From: JAZSNL01 sp045536365
GTDB taxonomy: Bacteria; Bacillota_I; Bacilli_A; ML615J-28; CAG-313
NCBI GenBank assembly: GCA_045536365.1
Contig: JAZSNL010000010.1
Coordinates: 1 to 64,000, forward strand
DNA: 64,000 nucleotides
Direction of reading: 5' to 3'
Shown piece after piece: positions 39,587 to 48,437 of this stretch; positions within the stretch are counted from its first letter, which is position 1; each line of letters starts with the position of its first letter. Both the position numbers and the translations under genes were made by a program. The notes beneath the pieces are model-generated. The model had not been told where the DNA came from, did not search any database, and saw only the letters and a list, made by a program, of their open reading frames with translations.

Positions 39587-40544
39587 AAAAGAATTTCTAA
39601 GAGAACTTTCATTTAGACTTATATTTATGAAAAAAGATGATAAGCAAGCTATTCTAGATTATTATAGTGAAATGATAGATGACTATGTGGAAGATGGTTA
39701 TACAGAAGAAGAAGCAGTTTTAAAATTAGGTAGTATAAAATCAATTATTAAAAATATTAAAGAATCAAAAGATAATGAAGATAGTATTGAATATATTGAA
39801 AAGAAATTAGAATTTAAATCTGAAGGAATAACTAATATTAGTTTAACTGCTTTAAATAGAAAAATTAAAATTGAAAATTCAAATGATGAATTAATTCACC
39901 TAGAATATAGCGAAAGTGAAAAAGATTATATAAATATTGAAATCATTGATAATAAATTAAATATTGAAAATGTTGTTGAAAAACAAAATGGTATTAATTT
40001 TATTATAAATAAAATAATAGATACTAATATTATTTTATATATTCCAGAGTCTTTTATTTATGATTTATATATATGTACTAAGAATTCTGCTATTATATCT
40101 GAATGTGAATTAAATTTAACAAATGGATCATTTATAACAACAAATGGAACTTTAAATATTCAAAATGTTTCTTCAACAAATGATTTATTATTTACTACAA
40201 CAAACGGAGCAATTAAATTAGAAAAAATATCTGCAGAAAATATTAATATTAAATCAACAAACGGAGCAATTAAATTAGAAAAAATAGATAGTAAAGAACA
40301 ATTAAATATGTCTACAACAAATGGTTCTGTTAACTTTGATAATATAATATCTTCAAAAGAAATAAAAATCAAAACAGCAAATGGTTCTATTAAAGGAACA
40401 ATAGGAGAAGAACAATCTACATATTCTATAGAATCTCATACTGTTAATGGTAGAAATAATTTATCTAATATTGTATTAGATAGTGATAAAAAACTAATAG
40501 TAGAAACTGCAAACGGTTCTATTAATATTCAATTTAAAGAATAA
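39579..40544 (+). CDS. HAAS/DUF1700 domain protein fused to DUF4097 beta-repeat domain
   Basis: Residues 1-70 form the helical HAAS (DUF1700) domain (MNKKEFLRELSFRL, YYSEMIDDYVEDGYTEEEAV), usually encoded next to PadR regulators. The rest is a DUF4097-type beta solenoid. It has repeats ending in TTNGAIKLEKI, STNGAIKLEKI, TTNGSVNFDNI and TANGSIKGTI. No membrane helix is visible, unlike many relatives. It is coupled to the PadR gene by 8-nt overlap. A role in envelope stress sensing is suggested by the family but not shown here. Confidence 0.85.
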   Translation: MNKKEFLRELSFRLIFMKKDDKQAILDYYSEMIDDYVEDGYTEEEAVLKLGSIKSIIKNIKESKDNEDSIEYIEKKLEFKSEGITNISLTALNRKIKIENSNDELIHLEYSESEKDYINIEIIDNKLNIENVVEKQNGINFIINKIIDTNIILYIPESFIYDLYICTKNSAIISECELNLTNGSFITTNGTLNIQNVSSTNDLLFTTTNGAIKLEKISAENINIKSTNGAIKLEKIDSKEQLNMSTTNGSVNFDNIISSKEIKIKTANGSIKGTIGEEQSTYSIESHTVNGRNNLSNIVLDSDKKLIVETANGSINIQFKE

Positions 40545-40640
40545 AATTAAAACCATTACTTTTGAATTAATTTTTTGTATAAAAATAAATATGAACATTA
40601 AATCATAGTAATTATAAAAAAATTATCCTTTATCTTTCTC

Positions 40641-40669
40641 TTGATAAAAAAGTGAATTTGTAGTAAAAT
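40641..40669 (+). promoter_or_regulatory. Promoter of the phosphodiester glycosidase gene
   Basis: TTGATA (40641-40646), a 17-bp spacer and TAAAAT (40664-40669) form the promoter. The ATG at 40668 overlaps the -10, which supports the downstream start at 40689. Confidence 0.75.
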
Positions 40670-40688
40670 GATAGTGGAGGAGTTGAAT

Positions 40689-42920
40689 ATGAAGATGATT
40701 AAAAAAGTATTATTTATATTTATAACAATTTGTTCATTATTTTTACTAGTAGATGGTAAAGTTTTTGCGGCATCTACATCTGAATGGAAAGGTGAATCAG
40801 ATTGTATTACAAAAGTTAAAGAAGAAGAAGAAATTGATTTATATGGTGTTGCAACATACCATGAAGATTTAATTACTTCTAAAGTTAATGGTGTTGCACA
40901 ACAAATTGAAAGAAGAACTCATTGGGTAGATACTCAATCATGGGGTAATGATACAATGTTAGTTAACTGGACTAATTCAGTTAATGAGCATGACTGGAAA
41001 GGTACAAAGATGACTGATCTAGCACGTCAATTTGAAAAGGAAAATCCTGGATGGATTGTTGTTGCTGGTATTAATGCTGACTTTTTCCATATTTCTTCAT
41101 CTGGAATGTATCCTGCTAACTGTGAACCAGTAAATGGAAGCAGCCAAATGGGAAATTTATTAAAACCTTTTAGTGATCTATCAGGTGGAGGCGGCATCTT
41201 AGGTTTCAAAGAAGATGGATCATATATATACGGACAAGCTACAACTTCTGAAAATGAATATGTTGAAGTATTGGATGAACAAGGAAATGTTTTAAAAAGT
41301 GTTGAAATTAACAATTTAAATAAGGTTCCTACTGAAACTGGAGTCACATTATTAACACCTAATACATATGGTCAATATCCAAAATCATTTGATTTAACTG
41401 GATATAAAGTATTTGTTGTTGATTACAAACTACATCGTTTGGATAGACGTACTCAAAAAGTATATATTAAGGGAAGCGTTACTGAAGTAAGAGAAGGAAC
41501 TACAGAAGAAAAAGTTGAAAGAAATTGTGGATATGCTTACTTAGTATCAAAAGATGGAAGCTTGGATGGTGTTTTAGAAGTAGGTACAACTTTAAGATGT
41601 CAAACTAATTATACAGGTTCTTGGGAAGGTGTAATAAACGCAAGTGGATATTATGCTCAAATGTTAAAAGATGGCCAATCATTATTCTATGATTCTGTAG
41701 CAAACAAAGAAGAAATTTCAAAGATATATGACTATAGTTATATTAATTGTGATAAAAATAGAACGTTTATAGGTTTTAAAGAAGATAATTCACCTGTTAT
41801 GGTTGTTAGCCAAAGAGCACAAGGTTTAGGTCATACATATTATGAAGAAGCTGAAATCTTAAAAGAATTAGGCTGCGTTAATGGTTTCGTATTAGATGGC
41901 GGTGGTTCTGCATGTATGATTATTAGAACTGAAACAGGATCATTTGAAGTTGTTAATGAATGTCAAGATGGAAGTCCTCGTTCTGATGCTAATATTATTA
42001 TGATTGTTACAAGAGATCCTGGTATCACACCAATTGTTGAAAAATCATCTCGTTTCACTTGTGATATTAATGTATTAACAGAAGGTCTTGCTTTAACAGA
42101 TCAAATTAGTAATATTCGTGTTACGGTTGGTGATCAAACTAAACCTTTTAATGGTTCACCTGTTCATTTCGATAATTTAGAAGAAGAAACTACTTATACA
42201 GCTATTGTAGAATATGATTTTACATCAGATGGTCAAACTGTTACTAGATTTGAAAAACGAACATTCAAAACAGCATCGTTTGTTAAACCTTTAGTAATGT
42301 TTAAGACTGAAGCTTTACCTGAAGGATTAAAGATTACTAAAAATACTGAAGGAATAGTTAAAAATGTTATTGTTCATGTTGGTGATGAAGTTTATAATAT
42401 GGGTGATGTAGATAGTTTTGAAGCGGATGATTTAATTATGGATACTGAATATTTAGTTTCATTTGAATATGATGTTGAGGATCCTGAATCAGGAAGAATA
42501 TATCATTATCATGATGAAGCTTTCTTAATTTCTACTCTTGCGTATCGTTTACCTACTATTACTAGATTTGAATTTTTTAATAGAACTGAAGATAAGTTTA
42601 CTTTCAAATATGCATATACTGATAAAGATGATGTTGTTGTTAGAGCATATTTAGATGTTAATGGTGAACAAGTTGAATTAACTAAAAAATCAGGTAGTGT
42701 TACTTGTGAGGGTATATATTTAACTGATACTCCATATAAGTTCAAACTTGTTATTGAGTATGAGCATGAAGGTGAAAAGGGAAGTATTTCTTCAGATGAA
42801 ATTAATTTTGGTTTAGTAGAAAAAGAGAAAAAAGGTTGTAAGAAGAAAAATTTAATGGAAGTTATGATGTTAACATCAAGTATTTCTGTAGTATTATATC
42901 TTCTTAAGAAAAAACATTAA
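40689..42920 (+). CDS. Secreted phosphodiester glycosidase (NAGPA/DUF2233) with C-terminal GCKKK tail
   Basis: The signal peptide (to ~25) is followed by a NAGPA-type domain (about 60-435). It shows AGINADFFHIS, RTFIGFKEDN and the hallmark LDGGGSACM at 402-410. Such enzymes release sugars capped by phosphodiesters. Three fibronectin-like modules follow, then EKKGCKKK, a hydrophobic helix and KKKH, so the enzyme is likely held at the cell surface. Start ATG 40689 has GGAGGAG six bases upstream. It carries the same tail as the phosphoesterase and the transglutaminase-like protein. Confidence 0.9.
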   Translation: MKMIKKVLFIFITICSLFLLVDGKVFAASTSEWKGESDCITKVKEEEEIDLYGVATYHEDLITSKVNGVAQQIERRTHWVDTQSWGNDTMLVNWTNSVNEHDWKGTKMTDLARQFEKENPGWIVVAGINADFFHISSSGMYPANCEPVNGSSQMGNLLKPFSDLSGGGGILGFKEDGSYIYGQATTSENEYVEVLDEQGNVLKSVEINNLNKVPTETGVTLLTPNTYGQYPKSFDLTGYKVFVVDYKLHRLDRRTQKVYIKGSVTEVREGTTEEKVERNCGYAYLVSKDGSLDGVLEVGTTLRCQTNYTGSWEGVINASGYYAQMLKDGQSLFYDSVANKEEISKIYDYSYINCDKNRTFIGFKEDNSPVMVVSQRAQGLGHTYYEEAEILKELGCVNGFVLDGGGSACMIIRTETGSFEVVNECQDGSPRSDANIIMIVTRDPGITPIVEKSSRFTCDINVLTEGLALTDQISNIRVTVGDQTKPFNGSPVHFDNLEEETTYTAIVEYDFTSDGQTVTRFEKRTFKTASFVKPLVMFKTEALPEGLKITKNTEGIVKNVIVHVGDEVYNMGDVDSFEADDLIMDTEYLVSFEYDVEDPESGRIYHYHDEAFLISTLAYRLPTITRFEFFNRTEDKFTFKYAYTDKDDVVVRAYLDVNGEQVELTKKSGSVTCEGIYLTDTPYKFKLVIEYEHEGEKGSISSDEINFGLVEKEKKGCKKKNLMEVMMLTSSISVVLYLLKKKH

Positions 42921-42927
42921 TAAAAAT

Positions 42928-42962
42928 AAAATCACCAGTATATAATATATTGGTGATTTTTT
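42928..42962 (+). terminator. Intrinsic terminator, with a possible overlapping start signal for the next small gene
   Basis: The stem AAAATCACCA/TGGTGATTTT has further A-T pairing inside and a T-run. The loop contains TATAAT (42941-42946), with TTAATA 18 bp upstream, and the 3' arm contains GGTGA 6 nt before an ATG. Confidence 0.8.
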
Positions 42963-43109
42963 ATGTCTAAAAGAAATAATGTAAATAATGGAATTAGAAA
43001 TATATCTAAGAATTTTACTCCTGCTAATAAAATAGAGGAAAATGTAAAAATGGAAATTGCGAAAGAACAAAATATGAAAAAAAATAAAACTATTTTCAAA
43101 GGAAAATAG
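42963..43109 (+). CDS. Small basic protein, 48 residues
   Basis: ATG 42963 opens 48 codons (MSKRNNVNNGIRNISKNF at the start, IFKGK at the end). The sequence is rich in Lys and Asn, with no membrane segment. GGTGA lies 6 nt upstream, TATAAT 17 bp upstream, and an 11-bp hairpin overlaps the last codons. These signals favour a real gene. It is unlike any protein I can name; a nucleic-acid-binding or small spore-type protein would fit the charge, but this is speculation. Confidence 0.5.
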   Translation: MSKRNNVNNGIRNISKNFTPANKIEENVKMEIAKEQNMKKNKTIFKGK

Positions 43110-43113
43110 TTTT
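43086..43113 (+). terminator. Hairpin overlapping the end of the 48-residue ORF
   Basis: The 11-bp perfect stem AAAACTATTTT/AAAATAGTTTT has loop CAAAGG. The following T-rich bases are partly in the stem, so terminator strength is moderate. Confidence 0.6.
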
Positions 43114-43169
43114 TATTTAACTTGCAAAAAAAATAAAAAAAAGATATTATATAAAATGAGGTTAAGATT

Positions 43170-43784
43170 ATGAATAGAAAAGAAAGAATAAATTGGATAG
43201 TTAAAGTATCAATTTTCGCAGCAATGTCTTCTGTTTTATATTGTTTAAGATTTCCGTTACCATTCTTTCCTTCATTTTTAGATGTTCAATTTTCTAATTT
43301 ACCAGCTATTCTTGCAGGATTTATTTTTGGACCTTTTGGAGGAGCAATTGTAATAGTAATTAAAACATTATTAAAACTTCTTATTCAATCTTCAGGTACA
43401 GGTGGAGTAGGAGAAGTTGCTGATTTAGTAATTGGTTTAATAGTAGTAATTCCATCATCAATTATTTATCAAAAGAATAAAACTAAAAAAGGTGGAGTAA
43501 TTGCGTTATTAGTAGCTGGTACTTGTTGGGTAGTAGGATCAGTTGCGGCGAATTACTTTTTCTTAATTGATTTTTATGCTTATATAATTGAAGGTGGAAT
43601 GGCTGTTTTAGTTTCTTATTGTAGTGATGTTATTCCTAACGCAACAGTTGAAAATTTTAAGAATTTGTATATTTTATATGCAGCACTTCCTTTTAATACA
43701 TTACTATCGAGTGTTGTATTAACTGTTACTTTCTTTGTATATAAGCATTTATCAAATATTTTTAAAAAGGATTTTCTAAAATAA
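43170..43784 (+). CDS. ECF transporter S component, riboflavin-type (RibU-like)
   Basis: The 204-residue membrane protein has six helices. It is the substrate-binding unit that joins a shared ECF A/A'/T energy module, not encoded here. The stretch FPLPFFPSFLDVQFSNLPAIL followed by GFIFGPFGGAIVIVIKTLLKLL and GGVGEVADLVIG matches RibU-type components, so riboflavin is the best guess. Other vitamins remain possible. No FMN riboswitch is visible upstream. It is monocistronic, with a terminator after the stop. Confidence 0.85.
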   Translation: MNRKERINWIVKVSIFAAMSSVLYCLRFPLPFFPSFLDVQFSNLPAILAGFIFGPFGGAIVIVIKTLLKLLIQSSGTGGVGEVADLVIGLIVVIPSSIIYQKNKTKKGGVIALLVAGTCWVVGSVAANYFFLIDFYAYIIEGGMAVLVSYCSDVIPNATVENFKNLYILYAALPFNTLLSSVVLTVTFFVYKHLSNIFKKDFLK

Positions 43785-43806
43785 AAAAGCTTCAATGAAG
43801 CTTTTT
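43784..43806. terminator. Bidirectional terminator between convergent genes
   Basis: AAAAAGCTTC/GAAGCTTTTT has an AAT loop and T-runs on both strands. It serves the S component on plus and the HAD gene on minus. Confidence 0.9.
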
Positions 43807-44611
43807 ATTTTTCAAAAAATTGTTTTAGGAATTTTAATACTCCTTGATTAATATTACTATCAGTAATATATAAAACTTTTTCTAATACATCAGGAGTAGA
43901 GTTTTTCATTCCTACACTAATACCGACTTTTGATAAAATTCCTAAATCGTTATATGCATCTCCAAATGCAATAATATTTTCAAGAGGTATATTATATTCA
44001 TTTTGAATAATTTTTAATCCATTACTTTTATCAACGTGTTTATTATATACTTCTACAACATGATATTTACCTGGTCCCCAGTATCTTGCTTGAAGGGTAT
44101 CTGAAAAGTTTGTTTCTACATAGTTTATTAAAGTATTAACAGCTTTTTCTTCAACAAAGAAAATACCACTATGTGGATCAGTTGTTAAAATATCTTTAAT
44201 ATGACCGGTAAATAGTCTGCTTCCTTCTAAATGAAGAAAAGGAATGATTTCATCTGTTTTTTCGTGTAAGTATATATCATCATATACTTCACAAAATAAA
44301 TTAATTAGTGATGGTTTAATAAAATCATAAATTGTTTTTATACTTTCCTTATTTATTTTTAAATCAACATATATATGATTATTAGTAGGATTAGATACAA
44401 GTGCACCATTATAATTAATAATTGGTGTTGATAAATTTAGATTATCATAAACAAATTTGCTTGATCTTAATGGTCTTCCTGTTGCAATAGAAATATTATG
44501 ACCAAGTGACTTTAAATATCTTAAGTATGAAAATGTTTCTTCGTCTATAGAATTAAAGTCCCATAGTAATGTTCCATCTAAATCAATAATAATATAATAT
44601 AAGTTATTCAT
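43805..44611 (-). CDS. HAD-superfamily IIB (Cof-type) phosphatase
   Basis: The 268-residue sugar- or cofactor-phosphatase type protein has motif I DLDGTLL (nucleophile Asp12), motif II in ISIATGRPLRSS, a C2-type cap in the middle, the conserved Lys in KSNGLKII, and motif IV GDAYNDLGIL. The physiological substrate cannot be read from sequence. It is transcribed alone from the minus strand, divergent from ftsK. Its extended -10 lies at 44641-44649. Confidence 0.92.
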   Translation of the reverse strand: MNNLYYIIIDLDGTLLWDFNSIDEETFSYLRYLKSLGHNISIATGRPLRSSKFVYDNLNLSTPIINYNGALVSNPTNNHIYVDLKINKESIKTIYDFIKPSLINLFCEVYDDIYLHEKTDEIIPFLHLEGSRLFTGHIKDILTTDPHSGIFFVEEKAVNTLINYVETNFSDTLQARYWGPGKYHVVEVYNKHVDKSNGLKIIQNEYNIPLENIIAFGDAYNDLGILSKVGISVGMKNSTPDVLEKVLYITDSNINQGVLKFLKQFFEK

Positions 44612-44640
44612 ATAAACTCCCTAAATAGCTAATTTATTGT

Positions 44641-44649
44641 ATTATACCA
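44641..44649 (-). promoter_or_regulatory. Extended -10 of the HAD phosphatase gene
   Basis: Read on the minus strand, TGGTATAAT lies ~30 bp before the ATG. No good -35 is seen, as expected for extended -10 promoters. Confidence 0.6.
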
Positions 44650-44675
44650 TATTTAAAAAAATAAAATAAAAAATA

Positions 44676-44704
44676 TTGCCATTTTTCTTAAAATGTAGTA
44701 AAAT
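44676..44704 (+). promoter_or_regulatory. Promoter of the ftsK-lepB-rbgA-rnhB transcript
   Basis: TTGCCA (44676-44681), a 17-bp spacer and TAAAAT (44699-44704) stand 37 bp before the start codon. Confidence 0.7.
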
Positions 44705-44741
44705 ATAAAAAGCAATAAAAAATATAAAAGGCGGCATCGAA

Positions 44742-46619
44742 ATGTTTAATAGAAAGAAAAAAGAAAAAACTGTACAACCAGAAAATAGAAAGAGGGAACA
44801 CTACATTCCTTCTATAACAAGAGAAGAAAAACCTAAAGAAGAAATTAAAGAAGAGAAAAAACCAGTAGTAAGTGATGGTTTTAGAGAAACAGTAGGATAC
44901 CACCGTGATCCTAGTTATTATGATCCAATCCGTGGTAAGAAAACAACTCCTAAAAAAGAAGAAGTTAAAGAAGAAATTAAAATAGAAGAACCAGTTGTTG
45001 AAGAACAAGTATCATATGATGAATTTGATTTAGATACTGAACTTGCTCAACAACAAGAAGAAAAAGAAGAAGAAATTGTTGAAGAAGAATATTACGAAGA
45101 ACGTCCTGTTATTATTGAAGAAAAACCAAAAGAAGAACCAAAGGTTGTTCCTTCAAAACCAGTTAAAACAAAGAAACATTCTAAGTATACTCCTCCTAAA
45201 TTAGAATTCTTAAATAGAGATACTCAATCAAAAGCAGGTAATGATGAACTTGCAAGAAGACAATGTGAAATTATTAATCGAGTATTAAAAGAAGCTAATA
45301 TTGGTGCTGAAGTAGTTAAATATATATTTGGTCCTACAGTTACACAATTCTTAATTAAAATTAATCCAGGTGTAAATGTTAAAGTAATTAATTCTTGTGA
45401 ATCAAATTTAACAATGTATTTAGAAGTTGAAAGAATTAGAATTCAAACACCTATTCCTGGTAAAAGCTTTGCGGGTATTGAAGTTCCTAGAACTCCAGAT
45501 CAAAGACACAATGTTTTACTTGGTGAAATGCTTGCAAGTAAAGAATTCAGAGAATCAAAAATGTATTTACCTATTGCTGTAGGTCAAGATAACTATGGTA
45601 CTAATGTATATGCTGATATTACAGAAATGCCTCATGCTTTAGTAGCTGGTACTACTAAATCAGGTAAAAGTGTATGTTTAAATGTTATTATTTTAAGTTT
45701 ATTATATCGTTTTTCACCAGATGAATTACAATTAATATTAATAGATCCAAAAAGAATTGAACTTGGATTATATGAAGGAATTCCTCATTTAATAATGCCA
45801 ACAATTACTGATCCTGAATTTTTCCCTTATTGTTTAACATGGATAGTTGAAGAAATGGAAAGACGTTATTTAATATTTGAAGAATATGGAGATCATAATA
45901 TTCAAGATTTAAATAAAACACTAGAACAAATGGGTAAACCTAAAGTACCTTATTTAGTTGTTGTAATGGATGAGTTTAGTGACTGGATTATTGAAGCTGG
46001 TGCTGATGCGGAAAATAAATTACAAAAGATTGCTCAAAAAGCACGTGCTGCTGGTATTCATATTATTCTTGCTGCACAACGTCCTTCTAAAGATGTTATT
46101 AAAGGTAGTATTAAAGCAAACTTTGATACAAGATTTGCATTTAAAGTATCTTCATTTGATGATGCTCGTGTTATCTTAGGTGGTAGTGGAGCTGAAAACT
46201 TAGAAGGTCGAGGAGATATGTTATTCAGATATGCAGGTCAAAGTGATAAACGTCTTCAAGGTACTTTTGTAAGTGGTGGAGAAATTAAACGAGTTATTAA
46301 TTATTTAAAAGAACATAATCCTGTTGATTATTTAGTTACAAAAGAAGAATTACAACAATCAACAACAGCAAGAAAAGTTGAAGTTAAAGGTCAAGGAAGA
46401 TTAGATCCTAGTTTTGAAGAAGTTGCGTATTACATTGTTAGAAATAAAGTTGGTTCTAATAATCAAATTATGCAACAATTTGGTATGGGGTTTAATCGTG
46501 TAACTGATATTTTTAACGCATTAGAAGAATTAGGTGTTGTATCTAAAGTAATTAAAGGTAAACCACGTGAAGTATTAGTTGATGAATATCAATTAACAGA
46601 AATATTAGAAAACTCATAA
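44742..46619 (+). CDS. Soluble FtsK/SpoIIIE-type DNA translocase (SftA-like)
   Basis: This motor clears DNA from the division septum. The first ~140 residues are a Glu/Lys/Pro-rich linker with no membrane helices. The FtsK alpha/beta motor follows, with Walker A GTTKSGKS at 303-310, Walker B region LVVVMDEFSDW and IHIILAAQRPS. A C-terminal gamma winged helix (KVGSNNQIMQQFGMGFNRVTDIF) should read orienting DNA sequences. Absence of the usual four N-terminal helices makes it like B. subtilis SftA rather than SpoIIIE. Whether a membrane-bound paralogue exists lies outside this window. Confidence 0.92.
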   Translation: MFNRKKKEKTVQPENRKREHYIPSITREEKPKEEIKEEKKPVVSDGFRETVGYHRDPSYYDPIRGKKTTPKKEEVKEEIKIEEPVVEEQVSYDEFDLDTELAQQQEEKEEEIVEEEYYEERPVIIEEKPKEEPKVVPSKPVKTKKHSKYTPPKLEFLNRDTQSKAGNDELARRQCEIINRVLKEANIGAEVVKYIFGPTVTQFLIKINPGVNVKVINSCESNLTMYLEVERIRIQTPIPGKSFAGIEVPRTPDQRHNVLLGEMLASKEFRESKMYLPIAVGQDNYGTNVYADITEMPHALVAGTTKSGKSVCLNVIILSLLYRFSPDELQLILIDPKRIELGLYEGIPHLIMPTITDPEFFPYCLTWIVEEMERRYLIFEEYGDHNIQDLNKTLEQMGKPKVPYLVVVMDEFSDWIIEAGADAENKLQKIAQKARAAGIHIILAAQRPSKDVIKGSIKANFDTRFAFKVSSFDDARVILGGSGAENLEGRGDMLFRYAGQSDKRLQGTFVSGGEIKRVINYLKEHNPVDYLVTKEELQQSTTARKVEVKGQGRLDPSFEEVAYYIVRNKVGSNNQIMQQFGMGFNRVTDIFNALEELGVVSKVIKGKPREVLVDEYQLTEILENS

Positions 46620-46635
46620 GAAAGAAGGTGAGATA

Positions 46636-47580
46636 ATGAATGAAGTAGAATATCAAGAAGATAATTTAGAAAAAGAGAATAATGAAGAAAATGAATTATC
46701 AGAAAAGTTAAATAAAAATATTCTTAAGAAATTATTTTATTTTATTATTTGTGGTTTAATATTTGTCTTATTATATGCTTTTAATATTAAAAATAAATTA
46801 TCTAATAATGTAAGTACTAGTTCTACTACTGATTTTGTTAAAATAATTGGTATTAGTACAATGGGTATTGCGGTAGTACTTTGTATATTCTTTATTATTG
46901 ATTTATTAACTCATCAAAAATTAACAAAAGGTATAGAAAAATTAAGTTTAAAAGTTAAAAATATTTTATATAATGTTTTAGATTATTTACTTATTTTACC
47001 TATATGTGCTATTGTGGCAAACATATTATTCGGATGTGTTTTTACAATAGCTGAAATAAGTGGAGCATCAATGATGCCAACACTTGTTAATGGTGAAGAA
47101 GTATTAGTATTATATAATAAGGAAATAGAATTTCAATCTGTTGTAGTATGTTATATTAATGAAGATGATAATTATATTGATATGAACATTAAATATTCAG
47201 CAGGATTAATTGATGGCAAATATGAAGATTATTATGTGAAAAGAGTAATCGGAATGCCTGGTGATTCAATAAGTTGGGATTATGAAAATGGTTTAACAGT
47301 GAATGGAAAATATGTTGAAGAAAAATATTTATCAGAAAACTATATTTCTGAAGCTGCTCCAGTATTAGATGTTTTCTATTATGAAAATGGCGAAAAATGC
47401 TTAGTAGAAGTTAATGAATTAGGAGAATATGTTATTCCTGAAGGATATTATTTCGTAATGGGAGATAATAGAAAAAATAGTACAGATAGTAGAAAAATAG
47501 GACTAATTAAAGAAGAAAATATTATAGGTGTAGTAACAAGACATATGAATGTAATAATTCCAGGAGATGAAATAAAATGA
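46636..47580 (+). CDS. lepB: Signal peptidase I with a multi-helix N-terminal extension
   Basis: The protein removes signal peptides from exported proteins. Catalytic Ser145 is in SGASMMPTL and Lys202 in YYVKRVIGMPGD. GYYFVMGDNRKNSTDSR is the third conserved box. About 110 residues precede the normal anchor and contain two extra hydrophobic segments (about 32-48 and 70-90) before the usual helix at ~116-140, giving 314 residues in place of ~180. An AAGGTGAG site precedes the ATG. It overlaps rbgA by 4 nt (ATGA). Confidence 0.95.
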   Translation: MNEVEYQEDNLEKENNEENELSEKLNKNILKKLFYFIICGLIFVLLYAFNIKNKLSNNVSTSSTTDFVKIIGISTMGIAVVLCIFFIIDLLTHQKLTKGIEKLSLKVKNILYNVLDYLLILPICAIVANILFGCVFTIAEISGASMMPTLVNGEEVLVLYNKEIEFQSVVVCYINEDDNYIDMNIKYSAGLIDGKYEDYYVKRVIGMPGDSISWDYENGLTVNGKYVEEKYLSENYISEAAPVLDVFYYENGEKCLVEVNELGEYVIPEGYYFVMGDNRKNSTDSRKIGLIKEENIIGVVTRHMNVIIPGDEIK

Positions 47581-48437
47581 TTCAATGGTATCCTGGCCAT
47601 ATGGCCAAAGCTTTAAGAGAAATAGAAGAAAAAATTAAGTTAGTAGATTTAATAATTATTCTTTTAGATGCGAGAGTTCCAATGTCTTCATATAATCCTG
47701 TTTTTAAAAAACTATTTCATAGTAAAAAATGCTTATATATTTTAACTAAAAAAGACAAAGCAGATGATAATCAAACAACTAAGTGGTTAAAATATTATGA
47801 ATCAGAAAATCATATGTCTATTTCAATGGACGCAAGAAAACCACAAAATTCAAAAATCGTTTTAAAGAAAGCAGAAGAACTATTAAAAGAAAAAAGAGAA
47901 AAAGATTTAAAACGTGGTTTGAAACCAAGACCGATTAGAACAATGATCGTAGGAATACCTAATGTTGGAAAATCAACTTTAATAAATGCCCTTGTTAATA
48001 AAAGAGTAGCAAACGTAGGAGATAAACCTGGTGTAACTAAAACACAACAATGGATTAGAATTAATCAAAATTTTGAATTATTAGATACTCCTGGCATTTT
48101 ATGGCCTAAATTTGAAAATCAACAAATTGGTACTCATTTAGCTATTTCAGGAGCTATTAAAGATGATATTTTACCTATTGATGAAATTGGATTATATTTA
48201 GTTGATTTCTTAAAAAAATATTATCCTAATTCATTAATTGATAGATATCAATTAGATATTAATAAAACAAATATTGAAATAATTGAAAGTCTAGGAAAAA
48301 AACAAAATTATTATTTATATAATTCGAAAGATGTAGATAGTGAAAAAACAATTAAATTCTTACTTCAAGAATTTAGAAATAATGATTTAGGTAAAATAAC
48401 ATTAGACCAATACGAGGAATTACCAAATGAAGAATAA
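47577..48437 (+). CDS. rbgA: Ribosome biogenesis GTPase RbgA (YlqF)
   Basis: RbgA is a circularly permuted GTPase that acts late in 50S assembly. G4 (LTKKDKADD) precedes the P-loop GIPNVGKS and the DTPGILWPK G3 box, the order that defines this family. The opening WYPGHMAKALREIEEK is diagnostic. The 286 residues have the usual length. It lies between lepB and rnhB, with overlaps of 4 and 11 nt, the conserved Bacillota order lepB-rbgA-rnhB. Confidence 0.96.
   Translation: MIQWYPGHMAKALREIEEKIKLVDLIIILLDARVPMSSYNPVFKKLFHSKKCLYILTKKDKADDNQTTKWLKYYESENHMSISMDARKPQNSKIVLKKAEELLKEKREKDLKRGLKPRPIRTMIVGIPNVGKSTLINALVNKRVANVGDKPGVTKTQQWIRINQNFELLDTPGILWPKFENQQIGTHLAISGAIKDDILPIDEIGLYLVDFLKKYYPNSLIDRYQLDINKTNIEIIESLGKKQNYYLYNSKDVDSEKTIKFLLQEFRNNDLGKITLDQYEELPNEE

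Noticed and set aside
43110..43169. FMN riboswitch before the RibU-like gene
   Set aside because: The leader is only ~60 nt and AT-rich, without the conserved RFN elements.
44688..45008. Minus-strand Phe-rich ORF of 106 codons
   Set aside because: It mirrors the Glu/Lys-rich linker of the DNA translocase; GAA/AAA codons always give TTC/TTT antisense.
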